Below are positions 1-7,887 of a stretch of DNA of 64,000 bases, one piece after another. Where the stretch lies: positions 2,181,501 through 2,245,500 of the forward strand of contig NZ_CP018194.1 of the NCBI RefSeq assembly GCF_001889545.1, in the 5' to 3' direction. Every line of letters starts with the position of its first letter. The first letter of the stretch is position 1. The position numbers and the translations under genes were made by a program. Origin of the DNA: Granulibacter bethesdensis (GTDB taxonomy: Bacteria; Pseudomonadota; Alphaproteobacteria; Acetobacterales; Acetobacteraceae). The notes under the pieces were generated by a model, which made no database searches, had not been told where the DNA came from, and saw only the letters and a program-made list of their open reading frames with translations.

Positions 1-1173
1 CACACGCTGCGGGAGACCGGTCTTCAGATCGACGCCGGTAGCCCAGTTGACGATCGGATCGAACTTGTTCGCCTGCAGCAGCTCACCCGTCACGCGGTCG
101 AGCACATAGGCGAAGCCATTACGGTCGAAATGCACCAGCGCCTTGGTTTCCTTGCCGTTCACCTTGGTGTCGGCGAGGATCATTTCGTTGATGCCGTCAT
201 AGTCCCATTCATCGTGCGGGGTCATCTGATAGACCCACTTCGCGACACCGGTATCTGCATCACGGGCAAAAATGGTCATGGACCACTTGTTGTCGCCAGG
301 ACGCTGCACCGGGTTCCAGGTGCTGGGGTTGCCGGACCCGTAATAGATCAGGTTCAGCTTCGGATCGTAGGAATACCAGCCCCAGGTCGCACCGCCACCC
401 GTCTTCCACTGATCGCCCTGCCAGGTCTTGATGGAGCTGTCCTTGCCAACCGGCTTGCCGAGAGCGGTGGTCTTGTCATCGAACAGGATCTGGTCATCCG
501 TGCCGACAGAATACGCCTTCCAGACCAGCTTGCCGTCTTTCAGGCTGTAAGCGGTCAGGCGGCCCTGCACACCGAATTCACCGCCGGAGATACCGACGAT
601 CACCTTGTCCTTCACAATGAAAGGGGCGCTGGTGGAGGTTTCACCCTTCTTCGGATCGCCGTTGGTAACTTTCCAGACTTCCTTGCCAGTCTTGGCATCG
701 AGGGCGACAACCTTGGTGTCGGCCTGAGCCAGAATGATCTTGCCGTCGCCATAGGCAACACCACGGTTCACGGTGTCACAGCACATCACCGGGATGACTT
801 CCGGATCCTGCTTCGGCTCGTACGACCAGATCACGCGACCATTGTCGTTCAGATCAAGGGCGAACACCTTGTTCGGAAACGGCGTGTGCACATACATGAC
901 ATCGCCGATCACCAGCGGGCCGCCTTCATGGCCGCGCAGAACGCCGGTGGAGAAGCTCCATACCGGATGCAGCTTGCCGGCATTGGCCACCGTGATCTGC
1001 TTCAGGGCGCTGTAGCGCTGATTGGCGAAATCACCTGCCTGCATGGCCCAGTTGGCCGGGTTCTTGGACAGTTTCGCGAGATCTTCATTCGCACGCGCGC
1101 CATCAACCGCGGTCAGGCCGACAAAGGCTGACACGGCAACGGACATCGCAAGCAGTCGCTTGCTGGACTTCAT
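1..1173 (-). CDS. xoxF: PQQ-dependent methanol dehydrogenase, lanthanide (XoxF) type, C-terminal part beyond window
   Basis: Periplasmic quinoprotein alcohol dehydrogenase that oxidises methanol with PQQ. The first 391 residues are present, of about 600 usual for the family; the rest lies off the left edge. An N-terminal signal peptide of about 22 residues ends near ADGARA. The vicinal cysteine pair C131-C132 (MCCDTVNRG) that forms the family's unusual disulfide is seen. The active-site stretch DEWDYDGIN (codons at 196-204) has Asp324 and a second Asp326 two residues on. In the family, that second Asp marks lanthanide-using XoxF enzymes; calcium MxaF enzymes have Ala there. The start is ATG 1173 with GGGAGGA six bases upstream. 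It is near pqqABCDE, which makes its cofactor. The call to XoxF type rests on this motif and overall similarity. Confidence 0.93.
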   Translation of the reverse strand, partial: MKSSKRLLAMSVAVSAFVGLTAVDGARANEDLAKLSKNPANWAMQAGDFANQRYSALKQITVANAGKLHPVWSFSTGVLRGHEGGPLVIGDVMYVHTPFPNKVFALDLNDNGRVIWSYEPKQDPEVIPVMCCDTVNRGVAYGDGKIILAQADTKVVALDAKTGKEVWKVTNGDPKKGETSTSAPFIVKDKVIVGISGGEFGVQGRLTAYSLKDGKLVWKAYSVGTDDQILFDDKTTALGKPVGKDSSIKTWQGDQWKTGGGATWGWYSYDPKLNLIYYGSGNPSTWNPVQRPGDNKWSMTIFARDADTGVAKWVYQMTPHDEWDYDGINEMILADTKVNGKETKALVHFDRNGFAYVLDRVTGELLQANKFDPIVNWATGVDLKTGLPQRV

Positions 1174-1587
1174 AAAAATCCTCCCTGGGTTTGGCCGACA
1201 TCCACCAAAAACGCCCACCTTTCCGGCAGGTCTGGCATTGGCAGAAGCCGGTCGGAGCCGCCCCCGCCTGTTACTGGCTGACGCGGTGCGCGGGAGATTA
1301 TCTCTCGCAACCTTCCAACCACAAGAGGCAATATGGCATAAAATGCATAAAATAGGTTACATGATTGGAAATTTTGCGTCACAACAGCACATGATTTCCG
1401 ATATCACAGGCTCATTGTCGCCTTCTGACGATCTCTGCTGTCATGCTTTGTCAGTTAAATTACGTTTTAGAGAATCTGCATGAGCACTTTGTTCCTTCCA
1501 GAACGTCGGAAGGATGGTAGACTAAACGCGCGCGCAAGCATCACTATAAGCAAATAAACTGGCATTAAATGCCGTCAGGTTCAGGAA
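1174..1587. promoter_or_regulatory. 414-bp intergenic region between xoxF and a divergent exported-protein gene
   Basis: This gap must hold the promoters for xoxF (leftward) and the exported-protein gene at 1588 (rightward). It is AT-rich around 1330-1480. A perfect tandem repeat of a 9-mer, GCATAAAAT twice, lies at 1336-1353. I cannot assign a clear -35/-10 pair and see no credible ORF; the open frames here lack family resemblance. Confidence 0.5.
1336..1353. repeat. Tandem 9-bp direct repeat in the xoxF upstream region
   Basis: Two exact copies of GCATAAAAT sit back to back, about 165 bp upstream of the xoxF start. They could be regulator half-sites or an AT-rich promoter element. No function is shown by the sequence alone. 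Confidence 0.5.
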
Positions 1588-2262
1588 ATGCTCCGTTACT
1601 CACTCTCTGCCTTGTTCTCCGCCATGTTGCTGACGGCTCCGGCCTTTGCCGCCGATCAGCCCGGCACCGAACCATCCACCAATCCGGCCGTCCATGCCGT
1701 GTTCGAATCACCGCATCTGGCCAATATCACCCAGCCGGAAACGCTGATCTATTCCTATGAGTACAAAGGTCCACAGTCTTTTACGGACACGGTGTCAGAA
1801 CAGATCATCAAGATCCATCCGGATGGCACCAAACTGGTCGGGTTTCACTTTCTGACTGGCGACCGATTCATGTTCACGCCATCGCTGGATGATTATCGCG
1901 GCAATCCGCTGGTGATGATCTTTCTGGAACATGATGTCATGGAAATGAAAAAATCCATCGGCATGGCCGCCGCCTATTTCCGTGCCCGCGTCAAGGAAGG
2001 CTTTTTCAAAGCTGCCGTTACCGACACCACCTTCACCCATGACGGCAAGTCACTGCCTGCCAGACAGGTCGTGATGGAACCGTTCGCCACTGAAAGCCGG
2101 TTACAGAACGTGCCGTTCATTCAGCACAAGAAATACACCATCATCCTGTGCGACCAGTTGCCGGGGGGCATCGCTCAAATCAGAACGGAACAGCCCGGCG
2201 ATCCGAAAGGCGGTATTCCGCCGATCAGCCAGATCCTCACGTTCAAAACGGTGAAACCCTGA
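1588..2262 (+). CDS. Exported protein of unknown function (224 aa) next to xoxF
   Basis: I do not recognise this family. Residues 1-22 form a classic signal peptide ending AFA-AD, so the mature protein of about 200 residues should be periplasmic. It has no transmembrane segment after the signal and a single cysteine near residue 189. The start is ATG 1588, just behind AGGTTCAGGA. The next gene starts one base after its stop, so the two form an operon. Its place between xoxF and pqqE, both serving periplasmic methanol oxidation, suggests a role there, but that is inference from position only. Confidence 0.75.
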   Translation: MLRYSLSALFSAMLLTAPAFAADQPGTEPSTNPAVHAVFESPHLANITQPETLIYSYEYKGPQSFTDTVSEQIIKIHPDGTKLVGFHFLTGDRFMFTPSLDDYRGNPLVMIFLEHDVMEMKKSIGMAAAYFRARVKEGFFKAAVTDTTFTHDGKSLPARQVVMEPFATESRLQNVPFIQHKKYTIILCDQLPGGIAQIRTEQPGDPKGGIPPISQILTFKTVKP

Positions 2263-2263
2263 T

Positions 2264-2680
2264 ATGGCTTATGCACGAAAAATCCTGGCCCGCTTACCGA
2301 TATTCTCAATACGCTCGGCGGTTCTGTTGACAGGTCTGCTGACATTACCTGCCATGGCAATGGCTGATGAGGTCGCCGACGCCAATCAATCTCACAAGCC
2401 GCGCTATGATTATCCGACCTCAGCCCGCGCTGATTACGTGATCGGCTGCCTTGCCTCCAACGGTATGAAGCACGAGTTTCTGGATAAATGCTCCTGCGGG
2501 ATCGACACGATTGCCGATCAGATGAGCTATGACGACTACCAGCATGCGGAAACAGTCCTCAGCATGCTGCAAGGCGCACTCGGTCAGCGGGCCGAGGAGT
2601 TTCGATCCACCGCCATGCTGACAAAACTGGTGGACAGGCTGCGGCAGGCGCAGGCCGAGGCCAATCTACGCTGCCACTGA
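2264..2680 (+). CDS. Small exported cysteine-containing protein of unknown function (138 aa)
   Basis: Unrecognised family. A signal peptide of about 35 residues ends AMA-DE. The mature part is about 103 residues, mostly predicted helical, with four cysteines: GCLASNG, a CSC pair shortly after, and one at the penultimate position. That pattern would suit disulfides or a metal site, but no known heme (CxxCH) or EF-hand motif is present. It starts one base after the stop of the upstream exported protein and is probably co-translated with it. It is convergent with the pqq operon. A role in quinoprotein assembly or electron transfer is possible but unproven. Confidence 0.72.
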   Translation: MAYARKILARLPIFSIRSAVLLTGLLTLPAMAMADEVADANQSHKPRYDYPTSARADYVIGCLASNGMKHEFLDKCSCGIDTIADQMSYDDYQHAETVLSMLQGALGQRAEEFRSTAMLTKLVDRLRQAQAEANLRCH

Positions 2681-2690
2681 TCCGGTGCGA

Positions 2691-2731
2691 GAGGCCGGTC
2701 ACGGAGGAAACATTCCTCTATGGTCGGCCTC
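2691..2731. terminator. Nested inverted repeat between convergent genes
   Basis: An outer stem GAGGCCG / CGGCCTC encloses a perfect inner hairpin GAGGAA-ACA-TTCCTC at 2704-2718. It lies between the end of the 138-aa gene (2680) and the end of pqqE (2759), so it could stop transcription from both sides. There is no long T tract. Confidence 0.55.
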
Positions 2732-2758
2732 TATGGCCAGCAGATCATCAGAAAGCAG

Positions 2759-3883
2759 CTATTCGGCAACAGGGGACAGAACCTCGTTCGGAACTGGCGC
2801 ATTGCCGATCCGGCGATACACATAATCAGGCGCCACATTGCCACGGGCGGCAACGGCTTCCTCCATGACATGATGCGCAGGGGACAGGGCGCAGGCCGGA
2901 TCGGTAATATCCATATCCCCGGTCAGCGCAAAAGCCTGACAACGGCAGCCGCCCCAGTCGATCTCCCGACGGTCACAGGAACGGCACGGTTCCGGCATCC
3001 AGTCCGTACCACGATATTTCTGGAAAGCCGGTGCGCCGCTCCAGATATCCGCCAGCGACCATTCGCGCACGGACGGAAATTCCAGGCCGGTCAGGGTCTC
3101 CGCCGCATGGCAGGGAAGAGCCTTGCCGGAGGGAGAAATATTGATGAAGCGGCGCGCCCAACCGCCCATGCAGGCTTTCGGGCGTTTCGCATAATAATCC
3201 GGTGTCACGTAATCAATGACCATGACGCCTTTGAGCCGCTCCCGCGCCTCTTCCACCGTCGCGGTGGCGATTTCCAGTTGCTCCCGACTCGGCAACAGCG
3301 CATCACGGTTGACCAGACCCCAGCCATAATACTGGACATTCGCAATCTCTGTGCGAGTCGCACCCATTGCCTGCGCGGCTTCCAGCATACGCGGCAGGTT
3401 TTCCATGTTCTGCCGATGAATTACGTAATTCAGGGTCAGCGGCAGACCTGCTTCCTTGATCAGACGGGCTGCTTTCAGCTTTTTCGACTGTGCGCCGGCC
3501 AGACCGCCGATACGCTCGGCGTTCTCGACATCCACATCCTGAAAACTGAGCTGGATATGGTCGATGCCGGCCTTCATCAGCCGCTCCATCATCGCCTCAT
3601 CCAGCAGCACGCCGGAGGTGATGATATTCGTGTACATCTGCCGCTCGACCGCCCTCGCGATCAACTCCGGCAGATCCTTCCGCACCATCGGCTCGCCACC
3701 GGAAAAATGCATCTGCAGCACGCCAAGCTCGGCGGCCTCATCCATGATGCGCAGCCATTCCTCGGTTTTCAGCTCAATCCCCGCGCGCTCCAGCTCAAGA
3801 GGATTGGAACAGTACGGACATTGCAGGGGACAGCGATGCGTCAGCTCCGCAAGAAGCCCCATAGGAGGTTCGATGGTGCTCAT
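2759..3883 (-). CDS. pqqE: PQQ biosynthesis radical SAM protein PqqE
   Basis: PqqE makes the carbon-carbon bond between the Glu and Tyr side chains of PqqA, the first step of PQQ synthesis, with PqqD as the peptide chaperone. The radical-SAM cluster motif CPLQCPYC gives C18, C22 and C25, followed by the SAM-binding stretch FSGGEP. The C-terminal SPASM region is rich in cysteines (CMGGWARR, then PCRSCDRR and GGCRC) that bind auxiliary Fe-S clusters. The length of 374 aa is normal. Its ATG overlaps the pqqD stop by 4 bp (ATGA), so translation is coupled. It is the last gene of pqqABCDE. Confidence 0.97.
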   Translation of the reverse strand: MSTIEPPMGLLAELTHRCPLQCPYCSNPLELERAGIELKTEEWLRIMDEAAELGVLQMHFSGGEPMVRKDLPELIARAVERQMYTNIITSGVLLDEAMMERLMKAGIDHIQLSFQDVDVENAERIGGLAGAQSKKLKAARLIKEAGLPLTLNYVIHRQNMENLPRMLEAAQAMGATRTEIANVQYYGWGLVNRDALLPSREQLEIATATVEEARERLKGVMVIDYVTPDYYAKRPKACMGGWARRFINISPSGKALPCHAAETLTGLEFPSVREWSLADIWSGAPAFQKYRGTDWMPEPCRSCDRREIDWGGCRCQAFALTGDMDITDPACALSPAHHVMEEAVAARGNVAPDYVYRRIGNAPVPNEVLSPVAE

Positions 3884-4197
3884 AACCGGATGGCTCCCTT
3901 CGCCGACATATCCGCAAACATGGTGACGACATCGGCCGCGATCACCTCCCTGGGTGCCGCAAAACGGGATACCAGCTCATCGATGATTGCGCCGATCGTT
4001 TTCTGACCATCCACAAGCTTGAGAATTTCCGCCGCCACAGGGTCGGGCTGGAACAGTCGCTCCGGCCCAAGGATGACCCATGCATCACGCACCTTGTCAT
4101 GCCGGAACTTCATCCCCTGACCGAAACGCGGCACCGCATCTTCATTCAGAGCCTGGAGCGGAACCTGGGGCAGAGCCTGATCCTGGGGGGCGGACAT
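3880..4197 (-). CDS. pqqD: PQQ biosynthesis peptide chaperone PqqD
   Basis: PqqD binds the PqqA precursor peptide and presents it to PqqE. The 105-residue protein has the typical core from about residue 19 onward (PRFGQGMKFRHDKVRDAWVI, then LDRFQPDPVAAEILKLVDG-like helices). It is a separate gene here, not fused to pqqC. The start ATG 4197 lies 5 bp after the pqqC stop, and its end overlaps pqqE by 4 bp. Confidence 0.95.
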   Translation of the reverse strand: MSAPQDQALPQVPLQALNEDAVPRFGQGMKFRHDKVRDAWVILGPERLFQPDPVAAEILKLVDGQKTIGAIIDELVSRFAAPREVIAADVVTMFADMSAKGAIRL

Positions 4198-4202
4198 TGT
4201 CT

Positions 4203-4970
4203 CTAGACCTCAGGTACGAAGGCGCCGGGCGGGATATTGCCGGGGGCCACATAGGAATAATACAGCGCATCAAGCTGCGACCAGAGCACATCACACTTGA
4301 ACCGCAGGGCTGCAATCACGGCCTGCTGCTGGTCCGCTGTGCGGGCATGCTCCTTCACATAAGCCAGCGCAAAATCCACATCGCGCGGAGCCTGGGTCAG
4401 GCGCGGCTTGAAATAGGCCAGCGTTTCCTCCGACACCCAGTCATAATTTGCCAACATGCCGGAAACCCGTTCCCGGATAATGGTCGGCGAGAACATCTCG
4501 GTCAAAGAAGACGCTATCGCCTCGAGAATTGGCTTCTCACGGCAGAATGTCACATAGGCATCCACGGCAAAGCGGGTGGTGGGCAGCAAGCCCTCCCTGC
4601 TCTCGACATAGGCAGCATCCAGCCCGACTCCCTCGGCCAGCTTCAGCCAGCGGGCGATCCCGCCAGTGCCGGGTTCGGTGCCGTCATGATCCACCAGCCG
4701 CCGCCGCCATTCGCGCCGCAACTCGGCCGTCGGCAGACGTGACAGCAAGGCCGCATCCTTGGCCGGGATGCTGGCCTGATAATGGTATCGGTTAAGCGCC
4801 CAGGCCTGCACCTGACCACGCGTCAGCGCACCGTCATGCAGCAAGCGGTGAAACGGGTGGAGATTATGATAACGCTCGGCTCCGACCGCCCGAAGCGAGG
4901 CTTCCAGTTCGTCCGGCGTCATGACCCTGTTCGTTTCCTGTCCGTCTGCATGGTTATGAGTGTGTGTCAT
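4203..4970 (-). CDS. pqqC: Pyrroloquinoline-quinone synthase PqqC
   Basis: PqqC carries out the final ring closure and eight-electron oxidation by oxygen that yields PQQ. The 255-aa length and helical TenA-like fold match the family; motifs such as HNLHPFHRLLHDG and NRYHYQASIPAKDA are characteristic of PqqC. The His-rich N-terminus (MTHTHNHADG) is probably disordered. The start overlaps the pqqB stop by 4 bp. Confidence 0.96.
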   Translation of the reverse strand: MTHTHNHADGQETNRVMTPDELEASLRAVGAERYHNLHPFHRLLHDGALTRGQVQAWALNRYHYQASIPAKDAALLSRLPTAELRREWRRRLVDHDGTEPGTGGIARWLKLAEGVGLDAAYVESREGLLPTTRFAVDAYVTFCREKPILEAIASSLTEMFSPTIIRERVSGMLANYDWVSEETLAYFKPRLTQAPRDVDFALAYVKEHARTADQQQAVIAALRFKCDVLWSQLDALYYSYVAPGNIPPGAFVPEV

Positions 4971-5899
4971 AATTCGATCTGCATCCCATCATGGGCGACG
5001 GTCCATCCCGCCGCGAGCGCTTCAGCGCGCTCCGCACTGTCTTCCAGCAAAACAGGATTGGAGTTGTTGATGTGAATCAGAATTTTCTGCCGTACGCCCA
5101 GATCGCGGAACGCGGCAATGGTGCCATCTTCTCCGCTGACGCTCATATGCCCCATGCGCCGGCCGGTTTTGGGAACCAGCCCGGCCCGGATCATCTCATC
5201 ATCGGACCATAATGTCCCGTCGAAAAACACCGTATCGGCACCGGCCAGACGCTGCCTCAGGGAATCGGTCATCATCGCGCAGGCTGGAATAAAACAGACG
5301 GTGCGTCGCCCGTCGGAAATGGCCGCCCCCACTGTCTGCTCCCCTTCCTCGACCGGCGCGGGGGCATTCATCAGCAGCCCCTCCTGCTCCAGATAGAGCG
5401 GCACCTTGCCGGGAACCGGGAAGAATTCGACAGTCAGGCCGGATGGCTCACCGCCCGGCAGGGTCAAAGCAAATGGGCCGCTGGCCGGAATGGTCCGGCG
5501 CTCCACCACATCCCGGGCCAGAACCTCGAAAATGGGATTGTCATTGAGGATGCCGTGCACCCGGCTGGTGGCATACACGGTAAAAGCCTGCCTTTCCCGC
5601 AGGGTCAGCAACCCGGCAAGCGCATCGACATCGCCATTGGTGAGGACGACACCCGCAATCGGGGTCGAACGGATGGCACCGTTCGGATGCAGCATCGCAT
5701 TCGCCTCGATCTGCTGGCGGATATCGGGGGAAGCATTAAAAACAAACCAGAAAACACCGTCCTGACTGACGGCAATGGACGCCTGCGTGCGCGGCGCCGC
5801 CTTTGGGTCGCCGGCCCTGGCGCGGCGACATCCGGCGGCGTTCGAGTTCCATTGAGGGAAGCCGCCACCTGCAGCCGACCCGAGAACGACGATTTTCAT
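4967..5899 (-). CDS. pqqB: PQQ biosynthesis protein PqqB
   Basis: PqqB is a metallo-beta-lactamase-fold oxygenase that hydroxylates the tyrosine-derived part of the PQQ intermediate. I place the start at ATG 5899, giving MKIVVLGSAAGGGFPQWN and 310 residues, the usual length; an upstream extension of 20 residues in frame looks untranslated. It follows pqqA by 135 bp and overlaps pqqC by 4 bp. That gap often allows a higher level of PqqA peptide than of the enzymes, but no clear attenuator is visible. Confidence 0.95.
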   Translation of the reverse strand: MKIVVLGSAAGGGFPQWNSNAAGCRRARAGDPKAAPRTQASIAVSQDGVFWFVFNASPDIRQQIEANAMLHPNGAIRSTPIAGVVLTNGDVDALAGLLTLRERQAFTVYATSRVHGILNDNPIFEVLARDVVERRTIPASGPFALTLPGGEPSGLTVEFFPVPGKVPLYLEQEGLLMNAPAPVEEGEQTVGAAISDGRRTVCFIPACAMMTDSLRQRLAGADTVFFDGTLWSDDEMIRAGLVPKTGRRMGHMSVSGEDGTIAAFRDLGVRQKILIHINNSNPVLLEDSAERAEALAAGWTVAHDGMQIEL

Positions 5900-6034
5900 C
5901 GCACGGTCCGACCATGTTTGAACTGTAAAAACAGCAGGATAGCGGCGACCTCCATTCAAAAAGAAGCCGCCGCCTCACTGTATTAAAACCGGCCTGCCAC
6001 GCTGGGAAGCGTCACATCAGGCGGGCAGACCCAA

Positions 6035-6109
6035 TTACTCGGCGCAGGCGTATGCGTTGATTTCTGCACCCAGAGCAATTTCAGTCACAGACGGAGTATT
6101 CCAGGCCAT
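6035..6109 (-). CDS. pqqA: PQQ precursor peptide PqqA (24 aa)
   Basis: This small peptide is the substrate of the pathway: its Glu and Tyr in the ExxxY motif become PQQ. The 24 residues are MAWNTPSVTEIALGAEINAY followed by ACAE, so the reactive pair is in EINAY. The start ATG 6109 is preceded by AGGAGGAAC, a strong ribosome site. It is the first gene of pqqABCDE. Confidence 0.97.
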   Translation of the reverse strand: MAWNTPSVTEIALGAEINAYACAE

Positions 6110-6152
6110 TTTTAAAGTTCCTCCTGTATTTTGGTTTTTGGACAATTCGGAC

Positions 6153-6180
6153 GATATAAGCGTGTTGCCCGGCCCGTCAA
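6153..6180 (-). promoter_or_regulatory. Candidate sigma-70 promoter for pqqABCDE
   Basis: On the minus strand a TTGACG box (6180-6175) is followed after 16 bp by TATATC (6158-6153), about 45 bp upstream of the pqqA start. It fits a housekeeping promoter moderately well. A 10-bp palindrome ATTGGCCAAT lies just upstream at 6193-6202 and may be a regulator site. Confidence 0.45.
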
Positions 6181-6271
6181 TCGTCTGGATCAATTGGCCA
6201 ATGGAAAGTTTTACCTCCATGATGGCCCTGCGGGCAGATTCGCGCCGGATAGTAGAGTTGGAACAGAGTTC

Positions 6272-7186
6272 GTGATTGATAAGCTGGAGTATCTCCTGGC
6301 CCTGTCGCGGGAGCATCATTTTGGGCGGGCCGCTGAAACCTGCGGCGTCACACAACCCACCCTTTCAGCTGGCCTCAAACAACTTGAGGAGCAGCTTGGC
6401 GCTTTGCTGGTACAGCGTGGCGCACGGTTTATCGGCTTCACGCCGGAAGGTGAGCGGGCGCTTGACTGGGCACGGCGCATCACGACCGACACCAAGGCCA
6501 TGCGTCAGGAAATTCAGGCGCTGAAATACGGGCTGAATGGCAATCTCCGTCTGGCCGTCATCCCGACCGCGATGCCGATCGTCTCAACCCTGACCACGCC
6601 ATTCCGGAACAAACATCCGGATGTCACCTTTACCATTGTCTCAAAATCATCCATCGCAACCCTCTCGCTGATCGAGAATTTCGAGGCGGATGCCGGTATT
6701 TCCTATCTGGATAACGAACCGCTGGGCCGGGTCCGTGCGATTCCACTCTATCGGGAACATTATTGCCTGGTGACGGCCCCTCATGCACCGCTGGGCGACC
6801 GGGAGGAAGTAGCCTGGCAGGATATGTCCGGTCTGCCGCTCTGTCTGCTGACACCGGACATGCAAAATCGCCGGATTCTCGACAGGATGTTGTCCTCAGC
6901 CGGCGCGGAACCGAAAGTCAGTCTGGAATCCAATTCCATGATCGGTCTGTGGTCTCACCTCCGCACCGGCGCATGGGCCAGCATCATGCCCGCCAGACTC
7001 ATCGATATTCTGGGGCTGAATCCAGAATTAAGGGCCATTCCAATTGTTGGAGGCCCACCCGCCCCAACTGTTGGCCTGGTGATTCCGCACCGTGATCCAT
7101 TGACGCCGCTGATCGCGGCACTGGCCACGGAAGCCGAAAACCTGACGGCCGAGCTGGATCGTTCTGCGGCAGCCTCAACACGCTAA
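6272..7186 (+). CDS. LysR-family regulator between pqq and formate dehydrogenase operons
   Basis: This is a LysR-type transcription factor. An N-terminal winged helix-turn-helix (LEYLLALSREHHFGRAAET, then TQPTLSAGLKQLEEQLG) is followed by a periplasmic-binding-protein-like effector domain. I chose GTG 6272, giving 304 aa that begin VIDKLEYLL, because the family starts there; a longer frame from 6131 would run back through the pqqA promoter region. The ribosome site is weak. It is divergent from pqqA and lies 218 bp upstream of fdsG. By analogy with FdsR it may respond to formate and control fds, perhaps also pqq. Confidence 0.88.
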   Translation: MIDKLEYLLALSREHHFGRAAETCGVTQPTLSAGLKQLEEQLGALLVQRGARFIGFTPEGERALDWARRITTDTKAMRQEIQALKYGLNGNLRLAVIPTAMPIVSTLTTPFRNKHPDVTFTIVSKSSIATLSLIENFEADAGISYLDNEPLGRVRAIPLYREHYCLVTAPHAPLGDREEVAWQDMSGLPLCLLTPDMQNRRILDRMLSSAGAEPKVSLESNSMIGLWSHLRTGAWASIMPARLIDILGLNPELRAIPIVGGPPAPTVGLVIPHRDPLTPLIAALATEAENLTAELDRSAAASTR

Positions 7187-7215
7187 AAACAGTCCATAGT
7201 CAGGCGATTTCTGCC

Positions 7216-7241
7216 CCTCCGGCTCTGTCAGCAGCCGGAGG
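7216..7241 (+). terminator. Hairpin after the LysR gene
   Basis: A 9-bp perfect stem CCTCCGGCT / AGCCGGAGG with an 8-base loop lies 30 bp past the LysR stop. It has no T run, so it may act as a weak or Rho-assisted terminator. Confidence 0.5.
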
Positions 7242-7269
7242 CAGCAAGTGCGTGCATTCATTATTTAAT

Positions 7270-7288
7270 AATGCGAACTATTCTCATT
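7270..7288. promoter_or_regulatory. Fur-like box upstream of fdsG
   Basis: The 19-mer AATGCGAACTATTCTCATT matches the palindromic Fur consensus AATGAGAATTATTCTCATT at 17 of 19 bases by eye. It lies about 117-135 bp upstream of the fdsG start. The formate dehydrogenase needs many Fe-S clusters, so iron control would make sense, but binding is inferred. Confidence 0.5.
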
Positions 7289-7310
7289 TGAATTGCTTTT
7301 TCGCTGGGAT

Positions 7311-7327
7311 GATAGAATTGTTCTATC
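7311..7327. promoter_or_regulatory. LysR-type palindrome upstream of fdsG
   Basis: GATAGAA-TTG-TTCTATC is a perfect inverted repeat with 7-bp arms, and it contains the T-N11-A core typical of LysR sites. It lies 78 bp upstream of fdsG and about 125 bp downstream of the LysR gene, so it is the best candidate for that regulator's binding site. Confidence 0.55.
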
Positions 7328-7404
7328 GCAGCATAACGACTCGCATCTTGATGGGAGCAGATGAAGGGCGCAGATAACAGGTTCCAGAGGAAACCGAATC
7401 AAGC

Positions 7405-7887
7405 GTGGTGAGCCAAATCATGGCCAAGGACGCTTTCAGCGCGGAACGCGCTGCAAGAATTATCGATATCCATCGTGATCAGGAAGGCGCCATGCTGCCT
7501 ATCCTGCATGATCTGCAGGCTGAATTCGGCTATGTACCGGAAGAAGTCGTGCCAATGCTCGCGGATGCGTTGAACGTATCCCGCGCCGAAGTGCACGGTG
7601 TCATCAGCTTTTATCACGATTTCAAGAACCATCCCCCCGGTCGGCACGTTCTGAAACTGTGCCGCGCGGAAGCATGTCAGGCGATGGGCGCCAACGCCCT
7701 GGCTGACCATGTTCGTGAGAAGCTCCGCGTGGACTGGCATGAAACCACGGTCAATGGCGCCGTGACGCTTGAACCGGTGTTCTGCCTCGGCCTGTGCGCC
7801 TGCGCACCCGCGGCAATGCTGGATAACGAGCTGCATGGCCGTCTTGATCAGGACCATGTCGATACGCTGCTGGAGAGCGTGGCATGA
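7405..7887 (+). CDS. fdsG: NAD-dependent formate dehydrogenase gamma subunit
   Basis: FdsG is the small thioredoxin-like [2Fe-2S] subunit, related to NuoE of complex I, in the soluble FdsABG formate dehydrogenase. The four cluster cysteines are C86, C91, C127 and C131 (CRAEAC and CLGLC). I use GTG 7405 (160 aa), behind AGAGGAAA; ATG 7420 (MAKDAFS) is an alternative. The next gene fdsB overlaps by 4 bp (ATGA). It heads the fds operon. Confidence 0.95.
   Translation: MVSQIMAKDAFSAERAARIIDIHRDQEGAMLPILHDLQAEFGYVPEEVVPMLADALNVSRAEVHGVISFYHDFKNHPPGRHVLKLCRAEACQAMGANALADHVREKLRVDWHETTVNGAVTLEPVFCLGLCACAPAAMLDNELHGRLDQDHVDTLLESVA

Noticed and set aside
130-1131. A 333-codon open frame on the plus strand
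   Set aside because: It is antisense to the methanol dehydrogenase, whose motifs are unmistakable.
2264-2680. Lanmodulin-like or cytochrome c partner for XoxF
   Set aside because: The 138-aa protein has no EF-hand loops and no CxxCH heme motif, so neither call can be made.
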